Assembly (NCBI RefSeq): GCF_000611645.1
Contig: NW_014013281.1
Location: 6,155 to 30,984 of the forward strand
Length of the DNA: 24,830 nt
Direction of reading: 5' to 3'
Source of the DNA: Monoraphidium neglectum
Lineage: Eukaryota; Chlorophyta; Chlorophyceae; Sphaeropleales; Selenastraceae
This document shows positions 1 to 10,319 of the stretch, in pieces (position 1 is the first letter of the stretch; each line of letters begins with the position of its first letter). A model generated the notes under the pieces. It had not been told where the DNA came from, searched no databases, and was given only the letters and a program-made list of their open reading frames with translations. Both the position numbers and the translations under genes were made by a program.

Positions 1-1959
1 CTCCCGCCGCTGATGGGCGCCTGGTGCTTGTGCGGGCGGGCCGCCGGGCCGATGCAGCAAATTCTCTTCGCCGCTCGCCCGGGACTGAACACGCAAACAG
101 CACAAGTGCCGGGGGCTTGCGCATCGGCGCTGATGCGAGTGCGCCTCCCCCCTCCCATACACCCCGACCAGCGCTTCTCATCAACGATCAATCCGCTAGT
201 TCGAGCCTCGAAACACGCGCCGGACGGTACGCCCCGCGCCCGCGCCAGGGCGCGCACACACCCTGCGGCCTGGGCGCCGCAGGCAGCTGGCGGAAAATTA
301 GCAGGCAGGGCGTCTTCGTCCGTTGTTGTTCGGATCGTTCTATTTTGGAACTCAACGGAACGTCCCCAACAACGAGCAAATTTGTCGGCGTGTGCGCGCG
401 TAGATCTTTCAAAGCAACGATCGAGGCGGGATCTATCAACGCCCTGGGTCCCATGCACTGGGACAAGCGCCCTTGGCCTCATTGATGCATCCCCACGGCG
501 CCGCCGCGCGTGCGCCCGGAGGCAGCCACACGCACGGCCCGCCTGTGCGAATGCGCGCAGCTGATGGTGAAAATCGGATCAGGGCAAATCCCGTCGGGCC
601 GTGCGCGCCTCACAACACTGCAGTCGCCAGCGCCATTGCGCGCCCTCCGCACTCTCGGGTGGATGAGCGAGGGTCGGGAGATCAAGGGTGTGGAAGAAGT
701 GCAAAGGCCCAACCCGAATACTGACTGGCAGCGTGACCGGCGCCCACAAGAACGAGACTATATAAGAACCGTGCATATATGTACGAAGCAGAGCGTGTAG
801 ACGCGCTCGGCCGCAAAAGGCAACAGGCAGAGCGCGTGCGGGAACGCGTGTGGGACGCAGCCGCGTGTCTGATATCGTAACTGCGGCCGCGCGCGTTGCG
901 GCAGGGGTAGCATCGCATCGCAGGGGAGCAACAAGCGGCGTTTTCTGAGCCGCGGGGCGCCCACGGGCGCTGTAAAAAGGAGGCCTCAATGTGGTGGGGC
1001 CGGCAATTGTTGCTGGCTGTCGGTTCTCGGGCAGTTGTCGAGGGTATAGCCTAGACCAGAACCAAAACCGCGGCCCGCGCCTGGGACCCAGCGCGGGCGT
1101 CCAAGGCCCGCCTCGCGCCGGCCGCGGGGCGCCGGGCCAGGGGCGGCGGGCTCGGGGGCCCGCCACGCCCCGGGCGCGCGGCGGACGCTGCAGAGTTGGA
1201 GGCTCGGGCCTCAGCAGTAGAGCAGGCTGCGGTGCGTGTGAGAAGCGGCATAGACACCAAAAGCTTGAGCACCCCACTTTGGGGAGGGCACGTGCGCTCC
1301 GAACGTGGCGTGGCGCGGGCGTGCGAGCGCACGTGTGCGCTAAACGGGGGGCGAAGGTGTAGAGCAATCGGCTGGAGCGCGCAGAGCTGCGAGTATGGGT
1401 GAGAGAGTGTGAGGGGTCGCGCCCCCGCCACCGCTGCTGGCATTGTTCTATCACCATGAATGTGAATTCAGGGCCAAAGGGGCCGGCCCAGAGTTTGCGC
1501 AGTAGGATAAGACAGGACCCGGGCGCTTCGCCGTGGCCGCGCGCGCATGCGCGCGACAGGGCGGGGCGGCCCGTCCGTCTGCACGCGCGCGCGGTCGCGC
1601 CGCGGGCCCGCAATCGGCCGTTCGCCGGCACCCGCGCGGTGCGGGTGCGCGGGGCCCGGCGTAATAGTGCGGCTGCGCAGAGGAGTCGGGCGCGCCTCTG
1701 ATCCCGAGCGGGTGAGGGTCCCGCCCCGCCCCGCCCCAAGTGAGGAAGGGGCGTGCGAATGAGAGCGGCCAAATTTTCATGTAAGGCCTCGGCAATCTGG
1801 TTGGGAACCATCCTTGGGAGCTCCAAATGTATTCAGGCACCCAGCCCGGTTGCGGCGCGCCAAGCCGTGGCCGCGGCCGAAGGCACGCGCCAGGCGGGCC
1901 TTGCGTGGGCCGCGGTCGTGCCCGCAGCGCCGCGCTTGCTGCGCCGCGCGGCGGCCGTG
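1..1959. other. Non-coding stretch; probable 3' flank of the cyclin gene
   Basis: I find no exon chain here with consistent splice phases or a recognisable domain on either strand. The long open frames, the largest on the minus strand at 579-1826, are arginine/alanine/proline-rich translations of GC-rich DNA. The part next to 1960 must include the 3' UTR of the minus-strand cyclin, yet no TGTAA motif on that strand (TTACA on plus) was seen. The plus strand has TGTAA at 971-975 and near 1780, so the last exon of a plus-strand gene entering from the left, or a short transcript from the TATA box at 759, cannot be excluded. Confidence 0.5.
759..766 (+). promoter_or_regulatory. Orphan TATA box (TATATAAG)
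   Basis: A perfect TATATAAG lies in strongly GC-rich surroundings on the plus strand. A start site would be expected near 790. No coding exon follows that I can support. The next TGTAA on the same strand is at 971-975, which would delimit a transcript of about 200 nt. It may serve a small RNA gene or an unannotated 5' exon, or occur by chance. Confidence 0.3.
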
Positions 1960-3551
1960 TCACGCCGCGACGACGGCGGGCTGCGCATGCCATTGCGGCG
2001 CCACCGGGTGCGGCTGGTAGGGGAGGCCCGCGCCGACGGCGGTGCCCAGGCTCAGGCCTAGCGCGGCTGCGGTGGCGGCCGCGCCGGCCGCGTCCTGCCG
2101 GCTGATGCACAGCCACGACTCCTGGGTTCGAGGGGAGGGCGCGTTGAAAGCCAAAAAGTGAAACCTCAAGTCCGACTTGCACGGGGTGGCCTTCCCAAAA
2201 TGCAGATCTGGGTCAGTCAGCAGCAGATCCTGGTGTCCCCCCAGCTGCCCTGCGTTTGCAAGCCCCGGCCCCGGCCAAGCGCCGCCGCTCACGTGTGCGT
2301 ACTTCTCGCGCACAAACACGAGCGGCTGGTGCGCCGGCGCCGCGTCCGCCGCGCCGGCGCAGTGCAGGAGGTGCAGCAGGCGCGCCGCGACGGGCGCCAG
2401 CTCGGCGGCCGAGTACCCTGCGGGGGCCGAAGGGTTTCCAGGGATTCAATCGGAATGTGGACGGGCAGCCGGGTCGCAAGGAAGGGGGTATGGGAGGGAT
2501 TGTGCGTCTCCCAATGAGCGCAAGGCCAACCCTTGATCACGCAAACCGACAAAGCTCCCGGCGGCGTCCCTCACCCGTCGCCGCGCGCAGCGCCGCCACG
2601 ACGTCGCCGCCGCCGCCCCCGCCGTGCCACGCCGCCGCCACGGCGAGCGCCGCGGCGGCGACGAGGCTGGGCGGGGTGGCGGCCAGCAAGTGGTCCAAGA
2701 GGGAGACCTCCGAAAGGTATGCAGACAGCGCAATGGCGCGGCGCGACAGGCGGCCCGACAGCGCCTGCGTGCGGGCGCGGGTCGCGGGCGCGAGGGGAGG
2801 TGGTGCGTGCGAACCGTGACGCAGCGCGCATCGGGCCGAGTAGTACCCATCTTTTCCGTGATACTGCAGCGAGGACGGCGACTGCAAACAGCACGGTCCA
2901 AGCGGCGACGAAATTGACGCAAAGGAGACATCCTCTGAGGGCATCGCACCATACTGCGGCGCACATACAGATTGCAAAGCGAGAGGCCGGGGCTGCTGTT
3001 GGTGTTTGGTGGGAGGAGCTGAGCCCCAAAAGACCCACCTGAGCGAACACGTGCAGGAAGGTGTAGGCGGTGGGCAGCTGCACCCGCCACTCAAGCTGAT
3101 CGAGCAGCAGGCGCTCCATGCGCAGCAGGTCGTCTCGCTGCACGAGGTTGAGCGGGGAAACAGCAAGGGGGAGAGGGCGTCCAAGGTTGCGGCGGGCGCC
3201 GGCGGGGATGGGCGGGGCGGGATGGCACCTGTATGGGGGCGCCGCGAGCGCCGCTGCAAGCGCCGTTTGCCTGCACCGCGAGCGATGAGGCTCGGGCCCA
3301 CCTGAAACGCGTCGGCCGCGATTTCGGTGAAGTCGTCGACCGAGGGGTGCGACACCTGATGACATCAGCGTCACGTCACGGGTCGGTTGGGGGACGTCGT
3401 GCGGGTGGGGGTCGGTGGCAGATTGGGGTCTGGGGTGCTGAATAGAAAGTGGTGCGGGGAGAGAAGCAAGGCTGATCGAAGAAACGGCGGCCAGCGGCCG
3501 GGTTGGGGTTGTTCAATGCTGGCATAGGCAGTGGGAGGGGTAGAATGTGTG

Positions 3552-3594
<43 letters not shown>

Positions 3595-5637
3595 AACATA
3601 GTAGCATGGTGGGTTGGGCGTCATGCGCCACGGGGCCCACATGACAGATCAGGGCTCTTCGCAATTCCCTCCCCCCCACAGCGGCTGGCTCAAGCCAGAC
3701 GCGCTGCGCGGCGGCATCAGGCTCTTGCACTATAGCGCCCACCCGGATGCTGCACCGGTCCACAACTGCGTACCGCCCAGCCCCAAACACAACTCACCTC
3801 ATCCTGCTTCGACGCCACCATCATGCAGGCCACCGCCACCAGCTGCAGTACATTGCGCGGCACTCCCTGCGTGGATGGGATCGATCGCGTGCTTTCGCAA
3901 CATCGCCACAGGATGCTGTGACAACGGGCAGATGGGCCGACAGGGGGGTTGCCACCCTCGGCACTAAAGCAGCCCTGGGCCACTGCCGGGGGGGCCGCGG
4001 CTCGATGGTTGTCTGGTCCGCATTGAGGCTCGCGTCGCCGGCCATGGGCGGGGCCGCGTGGCGGGCGCGCGAGTGGTGGGCCGCTCACCGCTGGGGAGAC
4101 GGCCTGGAACCTGTCAAGAAGCCGCACCGCCAAAAACAGCGTCTCCTGCTGCAGGCGGAACTCCGCCGCGACCTCGGACAGCCAGCTGGCGACGATGCAG
4201 CGCATCTGGGGCGTCACCGCTTGCGCCGAAGCGGCGGCGCTGCTGACCGCGGTCGCTTGCCGCGAGCAGTTGTCGGCGGGGAAGAGCTGCGCATCCCGCT
4301 CTTGACGCATCAGGCTTCTGCGCGGTGGAAAATGCAACATGTGCGATAAAATACTTCTTGTTGATGTTAGGAGAACGATCACCCCGGGACGCGGGGGGGC
4401 CAAAAGCTACGGAACCAGCAAAAGCAACGGGCCAACCACCCACGTGATCATCTCCTGCAGGTCTTCGGAGGAAGAGACGCGCCATCCGTAGCTGCCAACG
4501 GGCCGCCATTCAGAAGATGCGGCCCTGCTTGGCGCATGATGAGGAAGGATGGTTGAGACGGGCACACCGGTGTTCTCGTCGCAAAGGAGCTCCGATCCTT
4601 CATCCTGCGCAGGTGAAAGAACAATCAGGAGGTCCAGTTTGATAAGCCACACGGACCAGGCCTGTGCGGGACAGTCACTGAGCGTGGCGTGATGAGCCAG
4701 TCAAAGGCAGCCCCTCGCGCGCGCCTGCGGCCTCCCGTTGCGCGTCACTGCTGCTGATAGGGAATATAATGTCCTTATACATGATCTAAACACGCTCACC
4801 ATGTCCGGAGAGGCCGGAGCACAGTCCCAGACCTCCCCGCTGGAAGCCAGGGACGCTTTGCTCGCGGGCGACTGGGCCTGCTGCCAGCAGCCCTTGTAGT
4901 GCTGCTGCTCGCATCCCATCGAAGGTATGAGCAGCTGCGGTGGGCCAAACATCGCGCCCAAGTGCAAAGATCTACTGCTGTACTCCTGCCTAACCCGCCT
5001 GGTGCCCGGTGTATGTATGGCACAACCTGACCTGTATGTGTGGATGTGATCGGAACCGAGGTGGCACGACAAAAGGGACCCAGTTCGAACAGTTCAATCC
5101 CTTCATTTTCGATTTGCTGGGCGCGCTCCCAAACCGCTGTTGCTGGGTTGCAAGTCGAGGGCATTTTGCTACACTTAGGTCTAATGAGAACACGACAGTC
5201 CATGGTCCAACTCTGCAGCATCGCATCGCCGCGCCCCGGCACGGTCCCCACTCCCCAGTGCTTGCCATGCCTTGCGCGGTGTGATCCCACCCCTTGATCC
5301 CTGTCAGCAATTCAAAGGCAGCGTGTCTCGAGCCCGTGTCCAGGACCGCTGCCTAGCCTGTGAACTGTGGTTCCACACGCTCCACTGTCCGCCGCCCCCA
5401 GCACCAGCGCCCACGCCACCCAGCTGTATCGGCCTGCAAAGTATCAGCAGGGGCTAGCCGCTCGACTGAAGTAATTCAGTGACGGAATGGTCCATCTCCA
5501 CCACCAAGAGTAGTCATGCCAATGTGTCCATAGTGCGGCGCGGCCAAATCGAGTGCTTTTTCGTCTTCCAGGTGCTTGCGTTGCCGCAAGACCACCGGCT
5601 CGTGCAGCACCCACCCACGTAATGCCAGCGTCGCCCA
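1960..5637 (-). CDS. Cyclin (mitotic A/B/F-like), N- and C-terminal cyclin folds, multi-exon
   Basis: Cyclins bind and activate cyclin-dependent kinases in the nucleus and cytoplasm. Exons in transcript order: 5505-5637 (tentative), 5027-5142, 4800-4985, 4444-4604, 4089-4317, 3798-3866, 3302-3355, 3039-3137, 2575-2764, 2293-2417, 1960-2121. All have CAG acceptors and GT donors with matching phases and end in TGA at 1960-1962. The N-terminal cyclin box has MRCIVASWLSEVAAEF, ETLFLAVRLLDRF and, in the next exon, LQLVAVACMMVASKQDE. It continues with HPSVDDFTEIAADAF and LRMERLLLDQLEW. The Cyclin_C fold has AYLSEVSLLDHLLAATPPSL and, after one intron, TGYSAAELAPVAARLL and VREKYAH. The cyclin-box Arg and the Lys of ASK are kept; the usual Asp of DWL is Ser and KYEE reads KQDE. 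Subtype is not settled: spacing fits A/B-type, but I saw no convincing destruction box. The 53-residue tail is Ala/Pro-rich. The 5' end is unsure. Confidence 0.88.
3546..3593 (+). repeat. (TG)n microsatellite in a cyclin intron
   Basis: About 24 TG dinucleotides with one interruption lie in the cyclin intron at 3356-3797. In the minus-strand transcript this reads (CA)n. Confidence 0.97.
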
Positions 5638-5866
5638 CTGTGATGAACCCGAAGGCGCATCGGGGGCAGCGCCAACCGCTGTACCACCTCAGATCCACGG
5701 AAACCAGAAGAAAGCTAGGCGGTGGGCGCGCGGGTGTCAGCTCCACACCACCCTTTGGAAGCGGGGTCGGCATCCCACAGAGTAGAGTACGTGCGCTCAC
5801 AGCATCAGGACATAAGAAACGCGTCCCGCTATATTAGTTTCTGCTGAGTGATGAGAATTAACATAC

Positions 5867-5954
5867 CTGTGATGGTGCTGATTTCCTGGCACCACGACCA
5901 GGAGCGTGGCGGTGGGAGCTGAGCAGGACCTCAGGCGCGAGCGCTGGCCAATTC
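5867..5954 (-). CDS. Candidate 5' exon of the cyclin gene
   Basis: On the minus strand an acceptor (GTAAGCAG) is followed by 88 nt, open in one frame, ending at a strong AG/GTATGT donor. The frame contains NWPALAPEVLLSSH and ends in phase 0. That matches the phase-0 start of the next candidate exon at 5505-5637, whose frame reads through WVLHEPVVLRQRKHLEDEK. Both look protein-like but match no domain I recognise. A competing frame at 5444-5800 (with an ATG and a WRCPRC motif) could be used instead. RNA data would decide. Confidence 0.3.
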
Positions 5955-7046
5955 CTGCTTACAGCCATCTCAGGGTCTTGCTGCACTTCATGACAGAGGT
6001 GGTTGGATTGGTTATATCTGGCCCCGTTGTGAAAGATTATCTCCTGGCTGTCTTAAGTAGTTGTTGCAGGAATCTGCAAATCTGGAAGTCTCCATGTGTA
6101 GAGGCGCGCAACCCCGGTCTCATGAAAACCGACTTGGAACGTTTGTAGGTGTCACAAGACGACAAGCCTCGCGCAACCCCACACCGCCCCCCCCAGCTGG
6201 GTGGTTGTTTTGCTGCCCCTCTTGCATTTTGGATGGGGGCTGTAAAACTCAATGTGTGAAGATTCGATGAGGGCAGTGAGGGACTGCTGTAAGCTCTGCA
6301 CGATGGCGGCAGGGCGGGTGTGGGTTTCTGCACAGGCGTCATGTTGGAAAACTTGTCATGGCTCTCCACCCTCTCAGTGAGCACAACAGATGGCTGCATC
6401 AGCGGCACCGGCTGCCGTCCGGTTGCTGGGGCAGCAAGGCGAGGCTTGGGACGCAAGAAGATGATGAGGTGCTCGAATGCTGGAATCTCCACCCCCCTCG
6501 CTTGGCCGCAAGCCGGGCGCCACAACGAACCCCAACACACAGGAACAGCGGGAGTTGATGTTTGGAGAATGTTCAATTTGATGCTCTGCTGAGGTACTGG
6601 CGAGTGCGGCGTTTCGACCACACCGTGGCTGCCCCAACGCGGTGAGGAGTTGGGGGTGGTGGGCAGCGGGGAACCGCTTTTGGGGGAGGTGTTGGAGCGG
6701 GCGAGCGCGGCAGAATCTGGTCGGTGAGCACACTCACGTAGCACTAGGTGCAATGAAGGTTACGTGAACATCACGATCAACCACAAAGAGTGCAGACCCT
6801 GCTTAGCCGCTGGCGCGTCACGCAGCTAGCACCCACCCCTGTCCGCAGCGCCTGCACCCAGTGTCGGGGCCACCGAGTCGAGCAACGGCAGGGCGTACCA
6901 GGAGTAGCGCGCCACAGCATTATCAAACAAATATTTATACAACTTCACTAAAACATCGAGAGCTTTGCGGTGTACATCAGTTCGCGAAACCTTCCGTGGT
7001 GCTTGGCAAGCGGGCCTGCAGCAAGCTTTGCAGCTATCACAAAAAG
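5955..7046. other. Region between cyclin and membrane-protein gene; possible cyclin N-terminal coding
   Basis: GC is visibly lower here than in the flanks. On the minus strand one frame stays open for about 238 codons (6037-6753), though its first listed codon is TTG. It is rich in Ser/Thr-Pro pairs such as SNTSPKSGSPLPTTP and TPVQKPTPALPPS. This is typical of the disordered, phosphorylated N-terminus of a cyclin, so part of it could be an upstream exon. I could not join it to the cyclin exons with confidence. The right-hand end also holds the probable promoter of the plus-strand gene that begins at 7047. Confidence 0.35.
6932..6939 (+). promoter_or_regulatory. TATA-like element upstream of the membrane-protein gene
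   Basis: TATTTATA sits in a short AT-rich island about 108 bp before the ATG at 7047. The spacing would allow a start site near 6960-6970 and a 5' UTR of about 80 nt. The assignment rests on position and composition only. Confidence 0.4.
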
Positions 7047-9017
7047 ATGTTGGTGCGCAGCGGCCTAGCCAGGCCATCTTGGGCCCTCGTGCGGAGAGAA
7101 GCCCATGGCGTTCGGCTAGTGCCTCCGCGGGCACACTCCTCTGCAAACGCGGACGTGCAACCAGCGCGGAGGAGCGTCAAGGACCCCTTTGTCGAGGCTG
7201 CACACCGCTTGCAGAGCCTGGTGCACGCCGTTGGGTGAGCAAGGCAGCAGAGGCACCGACGCGCGCGCGTAGAGCGCGGCGCATGCCACTTGCACGGCGC
7301 ATCCTTGTTTGTCACTCACACAAAAAGTCGGTACATCAGCACAGAAGTTGCCGCCGCCTCGCGCTCGCCTCGCCTCGCCTCGCCTGGGCGGCCGCACCGC
7401 CCGGCGCTTCCGCTGCCTCCCCTATGCAACGCCCTGGGTTGCTGCCTCTCCGCTCACCCCCCCCCTGCAGCGATGGGGAAGAGGAGTTGCTGCAGCAGTC
7501 GCTGCGGGAGGAGGCGCCCCTCTCCAAGCTCGGCCTGATGGCGCTGGGAGGGGGCGTCATCATGCTGAGCGCGCTGCTGGTCTCGAACTTGGCGGGGCAG
7601 GATCCATGGGGTGAGCAGCGGCACGCATGGGCGCGCATGCGCTGTGCACGCAGTCGCGCACACATGTGGCTGCGCACATGGAGGCTTGCGGGGCAAGGGA
7701 CGCCCCCGCATGCGACGGAGGGGCACCTGCGCTCCCGGTGCTGCCTGGCGTCTCAGTGAGCCTGCCCCCATGCGCTGCCCTGACATGCCCGCCCCCATGC
7801 CCATGCGCCTATGCGCCATGACGCCACGACGCCACCCTCCAAACCACCCCGCGCCCCCCGCCAGGCGGCGCGACGCTTTCAGTCAGCAGCCTCCAGGCCG
7901 CCGCCGCCGGCGCGGCGCTCGCGCTGCCGCTCGTCTGGTTCCGGCTGCACATCTGGTCCCCGGGCGCGGCCGACGCGCTGCCCGCGCTCGCGGACATGCA
8001 CAGGCAGATGGAGTCCGAGGCGGAGCCCTGGCTCTGCCGCTTCGACCGCGGCCACCTCTTGGCCCATGCGGCGCTCGAGGTGCTGCCCATGACGATGCTG
8101 CTGCTGCCCGCGGCCCAGGGCGGCCTCTGCGCGGGCTTCAACCTTTACTCGTCGCTGCTGCAGCAGGCGCTCTTCGCGTCCCCGGTGGCCGCGGCGGCGT
8201 CAGCGTCGGCGGCGGCGTCCGCGTCGGCGGGGTCGGCGATGCCGGAGGGGCTGGGGGCGGTGCTTGCGGTGCTGATCACCGCGACGGCCGCGGGCGTGGT
8301 GCACAGCCTCAACTCGGTGGGGGACGAGGAGGAGGTGGAGGTCGTGAGGGATGCCGTGCAAAATGCGGACAGGTGAGGGAGGCGGAGGTTTTGCTGTTCG
8401 ATTTGGCATGGCCGCGGCGGCGCGAAGCGGCGAAATGGGCGGAGCCGGTTGCCTGTGGGGGCAGCCGGCCGGGCCTGGCGGCCGTCCGGGTGTGCGGCCG
8501 TTGTCCGGAGGGTGTGGTGAGGGCGCGCGGCGCGGCCCTGGCGCCCGGCGAGGCTGCGCCTGAGGTTTTGTGGCGGGCGCCGCTCATGCTGAGCCGCTCT
8601 GCATGTAGATTGGTGTGTCATGAACGGTCACACACCTCAAACAGGAGGCGGTTGCAGACACCGTCCCGCCCGGCACACATCCCCGCGCCTCTGGCAATCA
8701 GGTACTACCGGCTGACAGCAATGGAGGTTGGCAGCACCGCCGCCGACGCGGCACGCGCCTCGACCGCGTTCAAGGCCGTCGCGGTCAGCTGGATGGAGGC
8801 GCGGGAGGATGCGTCGTCGCTGGCGGGCTCGGTTGCGTTCTTGGACGTCGTCTGCATTTCGGCGATCTGGCATTTGACCGGCGACCTGGCCGCCGCGGCA
8901 ACCGCGGCGCTGGCGGTGGCGGCGGTGGATTATCACTACTTGCACGACGCTGCGCTGCGCGGCGGTGCGCGGCGCGGCGGCGGCAAGGCTGCAAAGTCGA
9001 CCGGCGAGTCGCGGTGA
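7047..9017 (+). CDS. Probable plastid-targeted multi-pass membrane protein, unrecognised, 4 exons
   Basis: Exons 7047-7234, 7471-7610, 7865-8372 and 8702-9017 join in consistent phases with GTGAG donors and CAG acceptors and give 383 residues ending in TGA. The ATG at 7047 is the only ATG in its open frame. The first 45 residues are basic and Ser/Ala/Arg-rich with almost no acid (MLVRSGLARPSWALVRR), like a plastid or mitochondrial presequence. Hydrophobic segments lie near residues 82-103, 118-138, 175-199, 239-258, 318-336 and 341-358. An acidic stretch (DEEEVEVVRD) falls between the fourth and fifth, and the C-terminus is basic. The loop before segment 3 has the distinctive CRFDRGHLLAHAALEVLP. 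I do not recognise the family. CAAX-protease-type (CPBP) proteins were considered, but their EExxxR and later His motifs are not seen. The gene structure is more certain than the function. Confidence 0.75.
7362..7385 (+). repeat. CGCCT pentanucleotide repeat in intron 1
   Basis: About four tandem copies of a 5-bp CGCCT unit lie in the first intron of the membrane-protein gene (7235-7470). Confidence 0.7.
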
Positions 9018-10314
9018 GGGCCGCAGGCGCGGCCGCGCCGTTGCGCCGCGCGTCGACTGGAGGGCAGCTGCCTTCCTTACGCCGCGGTTGTGTTGCGCGC
9101 AGCCGCCTTGAGGCGCGCGGCGGTGGCGGTGCAAGGGATGCACGTGTTTTTGAAGCATGTCGTGCGTGCGCAGGGTGGTGCGTCCTTTTTTTCGCGCGGC
9201 GGTGCGTTGAGTTCCTATGGTTTTGGCTGCTGTTTGGCCTGGGCCTCTTTTAGGGCGCCCCTTGAATCGCCCGTGTTGGTGCGCACCGCTTTTCCTAGCC
9301 AGGCTTGCCACAAGGAACTGCATACAAGGAACTGCAGCTGTGTATATGCACAGATTACCAGAGTTGAGCGTTTCGGCATTGGGCCCCGCAGGAGCCCGCA
9401 TCCACGCAGGCCGCCCGCTGCCGCGATCTGGGCGTCGCCCGCCGCCTTGCTGCGGCGGCGCCGCCCCCCACTCCTACCTCAGGCGGCCCCCCGCCCCTGC
9501 AAGCTGTGGCTTGGGCGAGCGCCGCGCAGCCGCGCCGCGGGGGCCCCGGCTTCACTACCCAATCAACCAGGGCAACCTCAAAACAAAGGCGCAGGCGGAG
9601 CCTGGGCCGCAGCTGTTGTCCCCGGGGGGCAAGCAGCGCGGCAGCGTCCGCGCTACACACCCCTTTTTGACAGCCTCGACTTGTTTATCGTATAGCTATC
9701 GCCAAACTTGCGCTTCGTGCCCGCGGCTCGCGCGGCGCTCGTGTGGCGCTGCTGGCTGTGGCGCACCGCGAGGCGCGGCAGATTGCGCGCACCGCGGGAC
9801 CTTGACCGGTCAACTGCTGGGTTTGCCCCACTGCACTGTTGTTGATATGCTGCGCTTGCGGTTTTGCTGGTACAGATTGGGCTTGCTGCCATTTGTTTCC
9901 TGCTCAGGTGAGCACGTTTGTAACATAACATGCATTTACTGCCTTTGATTCATTACCGGTTTTATATACGTTCAAATACTGGGGTCATCAGCAAGACGCG
10001 AGGAGCTGCCAGCTCAGCCGAAGCGACCTGGCCCGGCATCACCCGCCCTGCTGGGCCATCTTCCAGGCGTGCGGCGCGGTCTGCATTTGCAGATTTCACG
10101 TCGCCGCGGCTTGAGGGGGGAGCATGCACCAGCCCACTGCATGAAGGCCCCAGCGGGTCATCAGCGGGGCACTGCGCCCCGCTCCCCTCGTCCTCCCACG
10201 CTGATCCACCCGCCGTAGCAGAGGTGGCATGATGCTTGCCCGTCGCGTGTGCGCGCGTCAGAGGCTCCGCAGTGCCCACAACTCTGGATAGCCGGTGCCA
10301 AGAGTGGCCACATG
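9018..10314. other. Intergenic stretch between two convergent genes
   Basis: This 1.3 kb separates the stop of the plus-strand membrane-protein gene from the stop of the minus-strand RINT1-like gene, so it should contain both 3' UTRs. It holds a 14-bp direct duplication (ACAAGGAACTGCA at about 9310 and 9324), a plus-strand TGTAA at 9919-9923 and an AT-rich patch near 9950-9975. No exon is supported on either strand. Confidence 0.6.
9919..9923 (+). terminator. Candidate poly-A signal TGTAA of the membrane-protein gene
   Basis: TGTAA is the usual polyadenylation motif in volvocine and related green algae. This copy lies in a locally AT-rich stretch about 900 nt after the stop codon at 9017, giving a long but plausible 3' UTR. 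Confidence 0.4.
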
Positions 10315-10319
10315 TTACA
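10315..10319 (-). terminator. TGTAA motif overlapping the RINT1-like stop codon
   Basis: The sequence CTGTAAC at the stop codon is the only TGTAA I see on the minus strand between here and 9018. If used, it would leave an almost absent 3' UTR. A variant signal further downstream is more likely. Confidence 0.2.

Noticed and set aside
579..1826. 415-codon minus-strand open frame
   Set aside because: It is Arg/Ala/Pro-rich with no domain, has no splice partners, and overlaps equally long frames in other phases, as random GC-rich DNA does.
3547..3735. Cys-Val repeat peptide
   Set aside because: It is a translation of the (TG)n microsatellite inside a cyclin intron.
5032..5142. Alternative phase-0 reading of the cyclin exon (SAPSKSKMKGLNC)
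   Set aside because: It also joins in phase with the next exon. The other frame (VWERAQQIENEGIELFEL, 5027-5142) is more protein-like and fits the upstream candidate exon, so it was preferred, though not proven.
6826..7146. 106-codon minus-strand frame with KALDVLVKLYKYLF
   Set aside because: It looks protein-like and vaguely resembles a destruction box. However, it starts with TTG, lies antisense to the first exon and promoter of the membrane-protein gene, and cannot be joined to the cyclin exons.
7865..8372. CAAX-protease (CPBP) identity for the membrane protein
   Set aside because: The EExxxR and downstream His motifs are not found in the right positions; the acidic DEEEVEVVRD lies in a loop.
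7611..9017. 468-codon plus-strand open frame as a single-exon protein
   Set aside because: Only its last part (8702-9017) is in the coding frame of the membrane-protein gene. The rest reads through two introns and out of frame through exon 3.
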